From Actinokineospora alba (GTDB lineage Bacteria; Actinomycetota; Actinomycetes; Mycobacteriales; Pseudonocardiaceae): a stretch of 64,000 nt of DNA. The first letter of the stretch is position 1, and every line of letters starts with the position of its first letter. Below the pieces are notes generated by a model that made no database searches, was not told where the DNA came from, and was given only the letters and a program-made list of their open reading frames with translations. The stretch covers positions 1,364,001 through 1,428,000 of the forward strand of contig NZ_SNXU01000001.1 in assembly GCF_004362515.1 (NCBI RefSeq), in the 5' to 3' direction. The translations under genes were made by a program, and so were the position numbers. Positions 15,894 through 25,499 of the stretch are shown here, in pieces.

Positions 15894-17531
15894 ATGAAGC
15901 GCGTTGTTTCCCTTTCTGTCCTCGCGATAGTCGCTCCGTTATTGGTCACCATTCCGGGCGCGAACGCCGCGCAGCCCACCCGGGCGCCGAAGCTGCCGTC
16001 GATCCAGACGGCCGACCTGCCCGCGAGTCCCCCGGTCAAGGCGAAGGCCGCGACCTTGGCCGCGAAGTCCGGCAAGACCACGGCGCCAGGTGTGCGTGAG
16101 GTGGCGCCGGACGGCGGGTTCTCGATGGTGGGGCTCAAGTGGAGCGGCGCGGCTCCCGAGGTGATGGAGGTGCGCTGGCGCACGGACGGCACCTGGAGCG
16201 ATTGGCAGGAGAACGAGCCCGCCGAGGGCGGACGCGACGGCAAGCCGGTCGTCACCACAGAGCCGATCTGGACCGGGCGGGCCGATCGGGTGCAGGTGCG
16301 GGCCACCCGCGCGGGCGCGGACGCGACCGACGCGCTGACAGTGGTGGCCGTCGACCCGGGCGAGTCGCCGAACGACTCGCTCATCGCGAGCGTCAACGCC
16401 GTCCCGGACAGGCCGACCCTGGTCACCCGCGCGCAGTGGGGCGCGGATGAGTCCATCATGAACTGGACGCCGGAGTACGTCGACGACATCAAGGGCGTCA
16501 CGATCCACCACACCGCGCAGACCAACAACTACACCTGCGCCGATTCCGCGGCGATGGTCCGCTCGGTCTACCAGTTCCACACCGTCGCCCAGGGCTACGG
16601 CGACATCGGCTACAACGTGCTCGTCGACAAGTGCGGCATCTTCTTCGAAGGCCGCTCGGGCGGCCAGCGCTACCCGGTGGTCGCAGGGCATGCGTACGGC
16701 TTCAACCGGCACACCTTCGGCATCTCGATCATCGGCGACCACACGACCACCCCGCCCACGGATGTCACGCTGGAATCGGTCGCGACCATGGCGGCGTGGA
16801 AAATGGGCAACGGCTACATCGACCCTGCGGGCACGATCACGCTGACCAGCGGCGCGGGCACGGACAAGGCCAAGTACCCGATCGGCAAGCAGGCGACCCT
16901 GCCAAAGATCTTCGGCCACCGGGATGTCGTCTTCACCGAATGCCCCGGCACCACGGCGTACAACAAGCTCGACACCATCCGAGCTCGGGTCACCGCGCTG
17001 ATGGGTGACTGGCAGGCCAGCCCGATCCACCAGAAGTGGCAGGCACTGGGCACGACCTCCATCGGCCCGGTCTACGGCGTCGAGCAGTCGGAGGCGGGCG
17101 GCGGGCGGTCCACCGAGTTCAAGCAAGGCGTGTCGACCATCGCCTACCGCTCCGACGTGGGCGCCCACCTGGTGAGCGGCGCGATCAACGCCAAGTTCCG
17201 GGAACTGGGCGGATTCGCCAAACTCGGCTACCCGACGAACGACGAGTCAGGCACCACCGACGGCCAGGGCCGCTTCAACCATTTCACCGGCAACGCGTCG
17301 ATCTACTACACACCGACGACCGGCGCACACGCGGTGCTCGGCCCGATCCGCGACACCTGGAACTCCCTGGGCGCGGAAAAGTCGTTCCTCGGCTACCCCA
17401 CCACCGACGAGGAAACCATCGACGGCGGGCGACGGGCCAACTTCCAGGGCGGCACCGTCCTCATCAGCAACAGCACCGGCAAGATCACGATCTACCGCAA
17501 GTACACCGGCACCACAGCGGTCCGCCGCTGA
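15894..17531 (+). CDS. Secreted PGRP-type N-acetylmuramoyl-L-alanine amidase with LGFP repeats
   Basis: 545 residues. A signal peptide (about 1-24) is followed by a jelly-roll-like segment, then an amidase_2/PGRP domain beginning LVTRAQWGADES. Likely Zn ligands are the His in VTIHHTAQ and the His and Cys in FGHRDVVFTECPG; the Tyr in DIGYNVLVD is the usual catalytic helper. Three C-terminal LGFP-type repeats (IGPVYGVEQSEAG, FAKLGYPTNDESG, KSFLGYPTTDEET) probably hold it to the cell wall. It should cleave the bond between muramic acid and L-Ala in peptidoglycan. A strong terminator follows. Confidence 0.94.
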   Translation: MKRVVSLSVLAIVAPLLVTIPGANAAQPTRAPKLPSIQTADLPASPPVKAKAATLAAKSGKTTAPGVREVAPDGGFSMVGLKWSGAAPEVMEVRWRTDGTWSDWQENEPAEGGRDGKPVVTTEPIWTGRADRVQVRATRAGADATDALTVVAVDPGESPNDSLIASVNAVPDRPTLVTRAQWGADESIMNWTPEYVDDIKGVTIHHTAQTNNYTCADSAAMVRSVYQFHTVAQGYGDIGYNVLVDKCGIFFEGRSGGQRYPVVAGHAYGFNRHTFGISIIGDHTTTPPTDVTLESVATMAAWKMGNGYIDPAGTITLTSGAGTDKAKYPIGKQATLPKIFGHRDVVFTECPGTTAYNKLDTIRARVTALMGDWQASPIHQKWQALGTTSIGPVYGVEQSEAGGGRSTEFKQGVSTIAYRSDVGAHLVSGAINAKFRELGGFAKLGYPTNDESGTTDGQGRFNHFTGNASIYYTPTTGAHAVLGPIRDTWNSLGAEKSFLGYPTTDEETIDGGRRANFQGGTVLISNSTGKITIYRKYTGTTAVRR

Positions 17532-17545
17532 GGTTCGCTTGACAC

Positions 17546-17581
17546 GAAACTGCCCGACCGGCCATCCGGTCGGGCAGTTTC
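17546..17581 (+). terminator. Intrinsic terminator of the amidase gene
   Basis: A perfect 16-bp stem, GAAACTGCCCGACCGG (17546-17561) with its complement at 17566-17581, and a 4-nt loop CCAT. The stem ends in GTTTC followed by ATT. It starts 15 bp after the amidase stop. Confidence 0.9.
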
Positions 17582-17623
17582 ATTGAAAGAAGAATCCACA
17601 TACGCAACGGACCCAGCGAAAGC

Positions 17624-17763
17624 GCCGGTCGGGTGGTTCGACTTTATCTGGGGGGAGAAGGACCTAAACTTGCGCTGCGCGGGGCAGTTTCTTCACCCTG
17701 CCCGCTTTACCCGCGCAGGTCCTTCTCCGGGGTCCCCAGATCAAGTCGAACCACCCGACCGGC
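17624..17763. repeat. Long imperfect inverted repeat between convergent genes
   Basis: Arm 1 (17624-17665, 42 nt) is almost fully complementary to arm 2 (17717-17763, 47 nt): the outer 29 bp match with one mismatch, and the inner AGAAGGACCT matches after a short insertion in arm 2. The 51-nt centre contains a smaller AAACT/AGTTT hairpin. The element ends 30 bp before the stop of the convergent AAA ATPase gene and is separate from the amidase terminator. It could be the terminator of the ATPase operon, or a non-autonomous palindromic element. Confidence 0.85.
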
Positions 17764-17792
17764 ACCACACCCCAAAGCCCGCCCCACGACGC

Positions 17793-20700
17793 CTACGTCC
17801 GGGAACGGATAGCCGATCCAATATCCCCAACCCGATCAGCGAGCAGCCCCACAGCCCCCACCGCCCGACTCATCGGATCAGTACCGTCCCCACCCAACGC
17901 CTTCTCCCGCAGATAAGCCGCCTTGACCACAGCCCACCGCTCACCCTGCGAAGCCGACAACCTGCCCCGCAACTCAGCGAGCTTGAGCAGATTGGCCTCA
18001 GCGCCAGAAGTGAGAGTCTGAGCTTCACCCTGATAGTGGTCATCAATGACCGCTTCCAGCTCAGCATCATTCATCACCGGCACAATGCGCTCCGCGAGCT
18101 TGTTCATGTTCCGATACGACCCCTGCAACCCAAACGGCGGCTCAGTCCGCGAGGAATCAGCCTGAGCAGCAGACTCGATATAAGCCTGGTTGTTCGCCAA
18201 CACCACTTCCTGCACCCGCAAAAGCTTGCGCAGCACCGAAAGGATCTGTTCGACCTCGACCGCCGAGTAGGGATGCGAAAGCTGGTCGGACCGAACCGAG
18301 TCGTCCCCGCGAGCCATCCGAACAAACAGGCCGATGTCCGCCCGTTCCCGAGTGGACAGTGGAGCCAGAACCGGGTTCGACGTGAGCGAGTTCTCCACGT
18401 AGCTCAGCGCGAACAGTTCCTCCCGGCCGGACAACACGTCACCCAGGTTCCACACGTCAGCCCGGTTGGCGAGCATGTCCGGGACGCGGAAGCGCTTGCC
18501 GGACTCGGTGTACGGGTTGCCCGCCATGCACACGGCGAACCGCTTGCCACGCATGTCGTACGTGCGGGTGCGGCCATCCCAGACGCCTTCCATCCGCCGC
18601 TGCGCGTCGCACAGGGAGATGAACTTCTGCAGCAGCTCCGGGTTGGTGTGCTGGATGTCGTCGAGGTAGAGCAGGACGTTGTTGCCCATCTCCAACCCGA
18701 AGTTGATCTTCTCGATCTCCTGCCGGGCGGTCGCGTTGGGGGCGTCCGCCGGGTCGATCGACGTCACCTCGTGACCCAGCGCCGGGCCATTGACCTTGAC
18801 GAACACCAAACCGAGACGGTTCGCGACGTACTCCATCAGCGTCGTCTTGCCGTAGCCGGGCGGCGAGATCAGGAGCAGCAGGCCCATCTGATCGGTGCGC
18901 TTGGCGTCACCCGCCGCACCCAGCTGCTTGGCCAGGTTGTCGCCGATGAGCGGCAGGTAGACCTCGTCGAGCAGCCGGTTGCGGACGAACGCGCTCATGA
19001 CCTTCGGCTGGAACTCCGTGAGCCGCAGCCGAGACTTCTCCGCCGTGACCAAGGACTCGCGCTTGCGCTGGTAGGCGCGGAAAGCGGGCACCTGCTCCAC
19101 CCGGAACCGCTTGGTGCGGGCCAGGAACTCATCGAGCCGCAGGTCGAGCGCGCGGTCGGCGATCCGCGGATGCGCCCCGAGCAGACCCTCGACCCGCTCG
19201 GTGAGAGCGGCGGACGAGTCGTGCCGCGGCAGGTCCGCGCACAGCTCGATCGCGACCGCTTCCGGCAAGTCCACATCGGACAGATCGGTGGTCGCCTGGA
19301 ACGCGCCGAGCCAGGCGAGGACGAGTTGGTGCCGGGTGCCGAGATCGTCGCCCAGCGAACGGATGTCCTCGTCGAACTGCTGCCCACAGGCGGCACGGAA
19401 GCGGTCGACGAGCGTGCGGGCGGCGGCACTGGTCACGAATCCCAGCGGCGCGCTCGCCAACTCCTCGAACAGGTACTCGCCGACATCCTCGACCGGCAGA
19501 CCGGCTCCGGCCAGGAACTCCGACGCCGCACCGGAAAGCTCCGCGCTCAGGGCGGCGATGGCGGGTGGCGGCCCGAAGGCCGATCGGACCCGGGCCAGCG
19601 AGCCCGCGCGAATCGTCCACTGGTTCCGGGTCGCCTCATCGGTGCCATAAGCCCAGAACAGCTGGGCGGCCGCGCGGACGGCGGGCGAATAGCGCAGCAG
19701 ACCGGCACCCGCGTGCAGGCGCAGCAGCACGTCGAGGATCTGCGTGGCGTCGTGGTCGTGCACGCCACGTTCGTAGCCCTCGTCGTAGCGGCTCTCGGCG
19801 ACCTTGCGCACCTCGGCCAGCAAACTCTCCGACTCGCGCAGCGCGACCGCGTCGCCCGAGTCCAAGATGGACGCAGCGAGATGCTCGGCCCGGTAGACCG
19901 CAGGCGACTCGGACACCAGCAGCTGTGACCAGAAGACGCTGGTGTGCTGGAAGTCCTGGTCGCGGACCGGCGAGCGGTAGTCGGTCCCGGTGACCGCGAA
20001 CGCCATCTCGTCGCCATGCGGGACGAGCGTCAGGTCGAGCGGCTGGGTGTTGACGGCGAAGGCGTGTTTGCCGAAGCGCAGCGTGTCGCCGCCGTCGCTG
20101 AACAGGTCGAGGCGGTCGCGCAGCGAGCGGCCCGCGTCCTGCCGGGCGGCCTTCACCCGGCCCGCCAGTTCCTCGGCCCGGACCTGGTCACCGAGTTCGC
20201 GCAGGTCCGCGGTCACCGAGCGGAGCTTGGCGACCATCGGGTCGGAGGCGAAGTAGGTGTTGACCTCGTCGATCGAGGCCAGGCTCGCCACCCGGCGGGT
20301 GACACTGGCCAGCACCCGCTCGGCCGACTCGACAAGCCGGTCGGCCCGGCGGGCGCGGTCGTCGAGCAGGGCCTGCTTGCGCGAGGAGAACGCCTCGTAG
20401 ACGTCTGTCCGCTTCTTGCTGAGCTCGGTGAGAAAGTCGTCGAACTCGCCGAAGCGCGACTCCAGGTTCTCCACCTGGAGCATCAGTCGGCCGAGTTGCT
20501 CGTCGCAGCGCTCCGGGGTGTCCGCGACCGCCAGCGCTCCCGTAATGGCCTGCCCGAGCAGGGCGAACTCGGCGGCGAACTCCGCGCGGCCCTCAGTAGC
20601 CAGGAGTTCCTTGCGGCGCGCGGTGAGGGTGGCGCGGGCCCGGTTGACCCCCGCGAGGACTTCGCCGATCCGTTCCAGGATGGACGTGCGCGCGGTGGCG

Positions 20701-22652
20701 TCGGCGATGTCGAGCGAGCCGACGACCTCGGTGACGACCTCCAGCCCCTCGGACTGCTCGCTGAGCCGCTCGCTGATCGGCGCCGCCTCGGCGACCGTGG
20801 CGATCGACTCGGCGTCGGCGACCAGCTTGGCGACCTGCTCGTGGTAGCCGGTGAACGCGTCGGCGCCCTGCAGGAAGCCGACGGCGCGCTGGCCCGCCGA
20901 GGTCTGCTCCTCGGCCACCATCGCGTCCAGCGAGTCCACAGTAGACAAGTCGACATATCGCTGTTCGCGCAGGGTGATGAGCCTGCCCTGGGCGCGGCGC
21001 AGCTCGGCGAGCTGGGAAACCCAGGCGGCGGCCGACTTCGGCGCCTCGCCGCGCACGGTCCGCACCAGCGTGGTGATCTGGGCCGAGGTCTCGGCCAGCA
21101 CGTCGGCGGCCTGCTTGGTCAGCGCGGTGACCGTTTCGAACTCGTCGAGCACCTGCTCGGCGGTGGCCCGCACCTCGGTCAGCGGCTCGCGCAGGTCGCC
21201 GAGGTCGAGCCAGTGGTAGATGTCGAACGCCCGGGAGCAGGACGCGATCAGCGACTCGAAGACGGCGGCGGACGGAGCCATGTCGTCGACCATGTGCGCC
21301 ACCGACAGGCAGTCGGAGATCCCGCGCACCAGCTCCGGGTTGCCGACCCGCTCCAGCGGCCCGGTCCCGACCGGCTGCGCGGCCGCGTAGGTGTCCGACA
21401 GGTACGGCGTCTGCCAGACCTGCATGGGATGCACGCGGGTCGGCTCCTCGGAGACGGCCCGGAACACCACCAGGGTGCCGTCGTCGAAGAGCGAATACCC
21501 GTGGCAGACCAGCGGGTTCGCCACTTCCTTGCGGATCAGGTTGTACGGCAGCAGAAGCGAGCGGCCGTCGCCGCGGGCGTGGAAGACGAACAGCACGTCC
21601 TCGCCGTTGGGCGAGCGGATGACCCGCTCGTACTCCAGGTCGGTGACGTCGGTGTCGAACGTCTTGTGGACGCCGGTCGCGAGGTAGTAGCCGCCGGGGA
21701 AGATCAGGCCCTGGTCCTCCGGCAGCCGCCTGCACGCCTGGCCGATGCCGTCGAGCCGCACCACGGACTTGGTGTGGGTGTTGAAGACCAGGTGCCGCCA
21801 GGCGGTCTCGTTGTACGGCCGGACGCGGAGGAGGATCAGCGGCCCCACCTCGGCGTAGTGCACGTCGGCGTCGGCGAGGCTCTGCAACGGCTCCGCGACC
21901 GACTCGGCGTAGATGCCTTCGCCGGTCTCGGTGTTGTTCTCGATCTTGAGCGTGAGGTCGCCGTGGATCGTCTCGACGAACACCTTGTCCAGGATGGAGA
22001 TGTGCGGGAACCGGCCGAGCACGTGGTTGTCGCGGGTCGTCTCGACCCACTCGAAGTCGTGCGACGGCGGGAAGACGTGGTCCCGTTCACCACGGTTGTC
22101 CTCATAGGACACCAGTCCGCTGGGAGTGATCTTCCACCGCAGGACCTTGATGTCCTCGGTGCGCGGACCGGTCTGGAACACCGCGAGCAGCTTGCCCTCG
22201 ACCCGGCGCAGTTGCAGCAGCCGGGTCTCGCGGTAGTACCGGTACAGCTCGCCGAAGTCGCGGACGAACTGCTCGTCACGCAACAGCTCCGGCAGCTCCT
22301 CCGCGCCCGCCGCGTCGAACCGGAACGCCTCGCCGTCGCGCACGAAGCTGTGCAGGGAGAAGACGTCGTCGATCGTGGTCTCCGGCTTGAGGCCGATGAA
22401 CACGTTGTAACCGAACAACATCTGCCCACCCACGGACACGATGTCCCTGGGCACACAGTTGTTCTCCGTGCGGATCCGGTCGTTGCCGACCAGCCGCAGC
22501 TCGGTCCCGCCGAACACCCGCAGGCGTTCGACGTTGAGCGCCTCGGCCCGGCGGGCCAGCTCGGCGGCTTGCTCGCCGAGCCGGGCCCGCAGCACCTCGT
22601 ACGTGCCCGCGTCAAGCGCGGGGGCCTGCGTGGCCACCTCAGTCGTCGTCAC
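17793..22652 (-). CDS. Giant AAA ATPase of the flotillin operon
   Basis: 1619 residues from a GTG 10 bp after the flotillin stop; the frame upstream of it overlaps flotillin. The first half contains beta-rich repeats (QMLFGYNVFIGLKPET and similar), the middle is a long helical region, and the C-terminal third is an AAA module: Walker A PPGYGKTTL near residue 1264, Walker B VLLYLDDIQH near 1327, and sensor CMAGNPYTESG. Relatives are labelled DNA repair ATPase in databases, but the sequence gives no direct evidence for DNA repair. The consistent partnership with a flotillin and an OB-fold membrane protein suggests a membrane-associated remodelling role. The function is uncertain. Confidence 0.85.
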   Translation of the reverse strand: MTTTEVATQAPALDAGTYEVLRARLGEQAAELARRAEALNVERLRVFGGTELRLVGNDRIRTENNCVPRDIVSVGGQMLFGYNVFIGLKPETTIDDVFSLHSFVRDGEAFRFDAAGAEELPELLRDEQFVRDFGELYRYYRETRLLQLRRVEGKLLAVFQTGPRTEDIKVLRWKITPSGLVSYEDNRGERDHVFPPSHDFEWVETTRDNHVLGRFPHISILDKVFVETIHGDLTLKIENNTETGEGIYAESVAEPLQSLADADVHYAEVGPLILLRVRPYNETAWRHLVFNTHTKSVVRLDGIGQACRRLPEDQGLIFPGGYYLATGVHKTFDTDVTDLEYERVIRSPNGEDVLFVFHARGDGRSLLLPYNLIRKEVANPLVCHGYSLFDDGTLVVFRAVSEEPTRVHPMQVWQTPYLSDTYAAAQPVGTGPLERVGNPELVRGISDCLSVAHMVDDMAPSAAVFESLIASCSRAFDIYHWLDLGDLREPLTEVRATAEQVLDEFETVTALTKQAADVLAETSAQITTLVRTVRGEAPKSAAAWVSQLAELRRAQGRLITLREQRYVDLSTVDSLDAMVAEEQTSAGQRAVGFLQGADAFTGYHEQVAKLVADAESIATVAEAAPISERLSEQSEGLEVVTEVVGSLDIADATARTSILERIGEVLAGVNRARATLTARRKELLATEGRAEFAAEFALLGQAITGALAVADTPERCDEQLGRLMLQVENLESRFGEFDDFLTELSKKRTDVYEAFSSRKQALLDDRARRADRLVESAERVLASVTRRVASLASIDEVNTYFASDPMVAKLRSVTADLRELGDQVRAEELAGRVKAARQDAGRSLRDRLDLFSDGGDTLRFGKHAFAVNTQPLDLTLVPHGDEMAFAVTGTDYRSPVRDQDFQHTSVFWSQLLVSESPAVYRAEHLAASILDSGDAVALRESESLLAEVRKVAESRYDEGYERGVHDHDATQILDVLLRLHAGAGLLRYSPAVRAAAQLFWAYGTDEATRNQWTIRAGSLARVRSAFGPPPAIAALSAELSGAASEFLAGAGLPVEDVGEYLFEELASAPLGFVTSAAARTLVDRFRAACGQQFDEDIRSLGDDLGTRHQLVLAWLGAFQATTDLSDVDLPEAVAIELCADLPRHDSSAALTERVEGLLGAHPRIADRALDLRLDEFLARTKRFRVEQVPAFRAYQRKRESLVTAEKSRLRLTEFQPKVMSAFVRNRLLDEVYLPLIGDNLAKQLGAAGDAKRTDQMGLLLLISPPGYGKTTLMEYVANRLGLVFVKVNGPALGHEVTSIDPADAPNATARQEIEKINFGLEMGNNVLLYLDDIQHTNPELLQKFISLCDAQRRMEGVWDGRTRTYDMRGKRFAVCMAGNPYTESGKRFRVPDMLANRADVWNLGDVLSGREELFALSYVENSLTSNPVLAPLSTRERADIGLFVRMARGDDSVRSDQLSHPYSAVEVEQILSVLRKLLRVQEVVLANNQAYIESAAQADSSRTEPPFGLQGSYRNMNKLAERIVPVMNDAELEAVIDDHYQGEAQTLTSGAEANLLKLAELRGRLSASQGERWAVVKAAYLREKALGGDGTDPMSRAVGAVGLLADRVGDIGSAIRSRT

Positions 22653-22662
22653 CGCTGTCGGG

Positions 22663-24672
22663 TCAGCTCTGCGCGGCGGCCAGGGCGGCGACCGGCTGGT
22701 CGGCGATGCCGAGACGCTGCGCGTGGCCGAGCAGCTCCTGCAGCTTCGTCGAGTCGCCGCCACCGGTGTTGATCAGCTTGAGCAGCAGGGCCGACACGGT
22801 CAGGTTCTTGACGTCGTTGGTGCCGAACGACCCGAGGATGCCCTTGAGGTCGTCGGTGAAGCTCGCCGAACCGTTGAGCCACCCGCCGCCGAGCTGCTGC
22901 GCGACCGACGAGTGGTCGACGAACCCGTCGACGGCCTTGCCCATCGAGATCGCACCGACGATCTTGTCGAAGAACATGGTCTCGCCGCCGACGATGTCGA
23001 TGTCGGCCTTCTCCAGGCCCGCGGCCAGCACCATGGCCTGCGCCTCGGCGACCTCGCGCTGCGCGTCGATGCCCTTGAGGCGGACCTCCTTGTCGGCTTC
23101 GAGCCGCAGGCGGTACTCCTCGTGCCCGCGGGTCGCGTCGTCCATCGCGGCCAGCGCGCCCGCCTTGTCGGACAGACCTTCGGCCTCGCCCTTGAGCTTC
23201 TCCTTGATGCCCTCGGCCTCGGCCATCGCCTTCTCGCGGTAGACCGCCGCCTCCGCGCGGCCGACCTTCTCGATCGCCGCCGCGTCGCGCTCACGGACCT
23301 GGACCTCGGCCAGCCCCTTCGCGGCCGCCTCGGCCTGAGCGCCCTCGGCGAGCCGGATCATCGCCCGGGTGTCGAGCTCCGCAGCCTGCTGGCGGGCCTC
23401 GGCGAGCACCAGTTCCTCGCGGGCCTTGTGCTTGGCCGACGCCTCGGACGCCTCAGCCGCCTTGATGTCCTTGACCAGGCTCTCCTGCGCCTCGGCCTCG
23501 GCGCCGATGATCAGCGCCTGGCGCTTGCGCTCGGCCTCCTCGACCATCCGCAGGCGCTTGATGTTCTCTTCCTGCTCGGCGACGGTCTTGTCGACGGCGA
23601 TGCGCTCGCGCACGACCTCGGCGACCGCGCGCTTCTCGGCCTCGACCTCTTTGTTCTTGGAGATGGTGGAAAGCTCGGTCTCGCGCTCGCGGGCGATGAC
23701 CTCCAGCATCCGGTCCTTCTCGATGCGCTCGGTCTCGATGGCGATGACCCGCTCGCGGTTCTTCTCCGCCACCGCGATCTCGCGGGCCTTGTTCTCGGTC
23801 TGGATGCCGAGCGCTTCCTCGGTGCGCAGGTGCGCGGTGTTGGCCTTGAGCCGCTCCTCGGCCTGGACCTTGGCGGTCTCGGCCTCTTCACGGGCGCGCA
23901 TGGTGTCGACCTCGCGACGCTGCTTGATCTCCGCGTCCGCCTGCCTGCGCTCGAGTTCCAGGATGGCCTCCCGCGCGTCGACGTTCTGGCGGGTGATCTC
24001 CTTCTCCTCGTTGCGCTGGAACTCGTTGGTGCGGATGTGCTCGATCGCGGTCAGCTCGGTGATCTTGCGGATGCCTTGCGCGTCAAGGATGTTGGCCGCG
24101 TCGAGCTGGGTCATCGGGGTCTGCTCCAGGTAGTCGATCGCCGCGTCCTCAAGGCTGTAGCCGTTGAGGTCGGTGCCGATGACCCGGATGATCTGGTCGC
24201 GGAAGTGGTCGCGCTGGGTGTAGAGGTCGACGAAGTCGAGCTGCTTGCCGACGGTCTTGAGCGCCTCGGAGAACTTGGCGTTGAACAGCGCCTGCAGGGT
24301 GTGCTCGTCGCTGGCCCGCTGGGTGCCGATCGCCTGGGCGACCTTGATGACGTCCTCGACGGTCTTGTTGACCCGCACGAAGAACGTGATCCGGATGTCG
24401 GCGCGGATGTTGTCGTGGCAGATCAGGCCGTCCTTGCCCGCACGGTTGATCTCGATGGTCTTCACCGAGATGTCCATGAGCTCGGCCTTGTGCAGCACCG
24501 GGAGCACGACCGCGCCGGTGAACGTGACGTCCACCTTCTTGACCTTGGACACGATCAGCGCCTTGCCCTGCTCCACCTTCCGGAACAGCCTGCTGACCAG
24601 GAACAGCATGATGATGATGACGAGCAGGATCACGCCGAGCAGGATGCCCAGACCGGTGGAGATCAGGTCCAT
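22663..24672 (-). CDS. Flotillin-family (SPFH) membrane protein, YqiK-like
   Basis: 669 residues. One N-terminal membrane anchor (residues about 5-27, ILLGVILLVIIIMLFLV) precedes an SPFH domain (about 30-210, with KALIVSKVKKVDVTFTG and IRADIRITFFVRV). A very long Glu/Ala/Arg-rich coiled coil runs from about 230 to 560, and the tail is Gly-rich with DIVGGETMFFDKIVG. Flotillins oligomerise on the inner face of the membrane and organise ordered microdomains. It is the middle gene of an operon with an OB-fold membrane protein and an AAA ATPase, as in the E. coli yqiJ-yqiK pair with an additional ATPase. Confidence 0.93.
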   Translation of the reverse strand: MDLISTGLGILLGVILLVIIIMLFLVSRLFRKVEQGKALIVSKVKKVDVTFTGAVVLPVLHKAELMDISVKTIEINRAGKDGLICHDNIRADIRITFFVRVNKTVEDVIKVAQAIGTQRASDEHTLQALFNAKFSEALKTVGKQLDFVDLYTQRDHFRDQIIRVIGTDLNGYSLEDAAIDYLEQTPMTQLDAANILDAQGIRKITELTAIEHIRTNEFQRNEEKEITRQNVDAREAILELERRQADAEIKQRREVDTMRAREEAETAKVQAEERLKANTAHLRTEEALGIQTENKAREIAVAEKNRERVIAIETERIEKDRMLEVIARERETELSTISKNKEVEAEKRAVAEVVRERIAVDKTVAEQEENIKRLRMVEEAERKRQALIIGAEAEAQESLVKDIKAAEASEASAKHKAREELVLAEARQQAAELDTRAMIRLAEGAQAEAAAKGLAEVQVRERDAAAIEKVGRAEAAVYREKAMAEAEGIKEKLKGEAEGLSDKAGALAAMDDATRGHEEYRLRLEADKEVRLKGIDAQREVAEAQAMVLAAGLEKADIDIVGGETMFFDKIVGAISMGKAVDGFVDHSSVAQQLGGGWLNGSASFTDDLKGILGSFGTNDVKNLTVSALLLKLINTGGGDSTKLQELLGHAQRLGIADQPVAALAAAQS

Positions 24673-24699
24673 TCTTGGTGCCCCTCAGTAAAGGTCAGA

Positions 24700-25302
24700 T
24701 CAGGAAAGTGGAACGTCGACGGCGGAGATCCAGAAGAACTCGCCGGTCGGGTCGTAGTCGTAGATGAACGCGGTGTCGCCGGTGCCCAGCACGGGCCCGC
24801 CCGCGCGGCGGACCTGGATGATCGCCGAGGAGCCGTCGTCGGCGGTGACCTCGGCCTGGCCGAAGGTCTCGTCGACGACGCCGGTGCGCACCACGCACGG
24901 CCTGCCGACGAAGTCGATCCGGGAGGCGACGACCTCGTCGCCGAACATCCGGCGCAGCGGGACGACGACGATCCGGGTCACGAGCAGCGCGATGAGCAGC
25001 GCGGCGAGCAGCACGCCGATCAGGAGCGCGATCTTGAGCGGAGCGGCGAATCCGACATCGCCAAGCAGGACCGTGCCCACGAAGGCGACGAACCAGGCCA
25101 CCACGATCACCAGGGTGAACGCGATGCTGGCGGGCACACCCCCGAGGCCGAACCCGTCGGCGACGCCGCCATCCAAACTGTCCGCCGCGTCCACTTCGGA
25201 CGCACCCAGCGCGACGAAGAGCCAATAAAGGATCACGACGAGCAAGAGGAAAGTGAACAACACGACGGGGAAACGGAGAGTCGTCGCGACGAACTCACCC
25301 AT
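24700..25302 (-). CDS. OB-fold membrane protein, YqiJ/NfeD-like
   Basis: 200 residues. An N-terminal helix (VVLFTFLLLVVILYWLFVAL) and two further hydrophobic stretches (SIAFTLVIVVAWFVAFVGTV, APLKIALLIGVLLAALLIALLV) are followed by a C-terminal beta-rich OB-fold (VGRPCVVRTGVVDETFGQAEV to PTGEFFWISAV). This arrangement matches YqiJ/DUF1449 proteins, which work with flotillins much as NfeD does. It is first in the operon and 27 bp upstream of the flotillin gene. Likely a membrane partner or regulator of the flotillin. Confidence 0.88.
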   Translation of the reverse strand: MGEFVATTLRFPVVLFTFLLLVVILYWLFVALGASEVDAADSLDGGVADGFGLGGVPASIAFTLVIVVAWFVAFVGTVLLGDVGFAAPLKIALLIGVLLAALLIALLVTRIVVVPLRRMFGDEVVASRIDFVGRPCVVRTGVVDETFGQAEVTADDGSSAIIQVRRAGGPVLGTGDTAFIYDYDPTGEFFWISAVDVPLS

Positions 25303-25436
25303 TTACCGCCCCCATCACCGAGTTGTCGAGGCCGACCCTAGCGGTCTTCCCCTGTGTAGTTCGCGTTTCCGCGAGACAATGTGACGCGGTGGAGACCACC
25401 GAAGTTCCACCCGTCCACAGCGGACCGCAGATTAGT

Positions 25437-25467
25437 GTTACCGGAAGTAACTGTTACTTGCTATCAT
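25437..25467 (+). promoter_or_regulatory. Promoter with perfect GTAAC/GTTAC palindrome
   Basis: AAGTAACTGTTACTT (25445-25459) is a perfect palindrome with 7-bp arms and one central base. It sits just before a TATCAT -10-like box (25462-25467), in the spacer where a repressor would block polymerase. A further GTTAC at 25437 makes three alternating half sites. The unknown membrane protein gene starts at 25500. No regulator gene is adjacent, so the binding factor is unidentified. Confidence 0.65.
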
Positions 25468-25499
25468 GGCTTCGAACAGCCGCGAGAGAGGCAAGGACC

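Noticed and set aside
19944..22772. 942-codon plus-strand frame opposite the AAA ATPase
   Set aside because: Shadow frame; the minus-strand protein has clear Walker motifs while this translation has none.
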